Shown here piece after piece: positions 44,459 to 44,559 of a stretch of DNA of 44,559 bases. Source of the stretch: Planctomycetaceae bacterium (GTDB taxonomy: Bacteria > Planctomycetota > Planctomycetia > Planctomycetales > Planctomycetaceae); the NCBI GenBank assembly GCA_021732845.1, contig JAKFUF010000053.1:1-44559 (forward strand), written 5' to 3'. The notes under the pieces were generated by a model. The model saw only the letters and a list, made by a program, of their open reading frames with translations, did not search any database and was not told the DNA's origin. Positions within the stretch are counted from its first letter, which is position 1. Each line of letters begins with the position of its first letter. A program made the translations under genes and the position numbers.

Positions 44459-44559
44459 CTAACCTGCAAGCTCGGTGCGGAGTTGCCAGTATTGTTGCCA
44501 CTGTCCGCTGTCTTGAAGGGTTGTGAGGGCGGCGATGGCGCGGGCGTTGCCGATGTTCC
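44459..44559 (-). CDS. Partial gene, C-terminal end only
   Basis: The last bases of the window, read on the minus strand, keep one frame open to a TAG at 44459-44461: NIGNARAIAALTTLQDSG then QWQQYWQLRTELAG. The 5' part lies beyond the window edge. The ending vaguely recalls the C-terminus of ISKra4-like transposases, but 33 codons are not enough to assign it. Confidence 0.4.
   Translation of the reverse strand, partial: NIGNARAIAALTTLQDSGQWQQYWQLRTELAG

Overview
The window looks like a planctomycete chromosome segment of about 65% GC. The evidence is the gene content: three DUF1501 proteins, a PSCyt1/DUF1549/DUF1553 giant protein, a Ser/Thr kinase with a WD40 tail, two secreted PQQ-type beta-propellers, an H4MPT-linked C1 enzyme (Ftr/FhcD), and several families of stem-loop intergenic repeats. 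No tRNA, rRNA, CRISPR array or prophage was seen. Intact mobile genes are absent; only an IS110 remnant is left near the left edge.

Layout. 1-2360: repeat-rich, gene-poor DNA. A head-to-tail array of stem-loop units (407-1657) is bracketed by a 37-bp direct repeat and runs into the 3' end of an IS110-type transposase. 2362-8427 (+): an FHA-GAF-adenylate/guanylate cyclase followed by a transmembrane Ser/Thr kinase with WD40 repeats, a plausible phospho-signalling pair. 8719-10810 (+): a secreted protein with GDKP repeats and a short Gfo/Idh-type oxidoreductase. 10893-16628 (-): a DUF420 membrane protein, a vWA protein, a 34-aa membrane peptide, a DSD1-family PLP enzyme and a small DMT-like membrane protein, separated by MITE-like inverted repeats. 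16758-23663 (-): two secreted beta-propeller proteins, FhcD, and two related small helical proteins. 24118-24877 (+): a zinc-ribbon/RDD membrane protein with an apparent frameshift. 25235-28129 (-): methionyl-tRNA formyltransferase and a Wza-like export lipoprotein. 28640-33726 (+): an outer-membrane barrel candidate and the cytochrome/DUF1549/DUF1553 protein. 33746-37120 (-): EutC, GAPDH and an unknown membrane protein. 37671-44282 (-): three DUF1501 proteins with a chrA-chrB chromate operon between the first and second. The right edge cuts a further minus-strand gene.

How the genes fit together. Core metabolism is represented by gap, fmt and fhcD. The rest is mostly envelope and secreted machinery typical of planctomycetes: beta-propellers, DUF1549/DUF1501 proteins, an export lipoprotein and a barrel. 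Several enzymes usually found with partners stand alone here: EutC without EutB, FhcD without FhcA/B/C, DUF1549 without an adjacent DUF1501, and Wza without Wzc. The most unusual sequence features are the hairpin array next to the IS110 remnant, the kinase/FHA-cyclase pair, the paralogous helical pair beside fhcD, and a chrA frame that lacks a canonical start codon at its expected N-terminus. No single system here can be called new with confidence.
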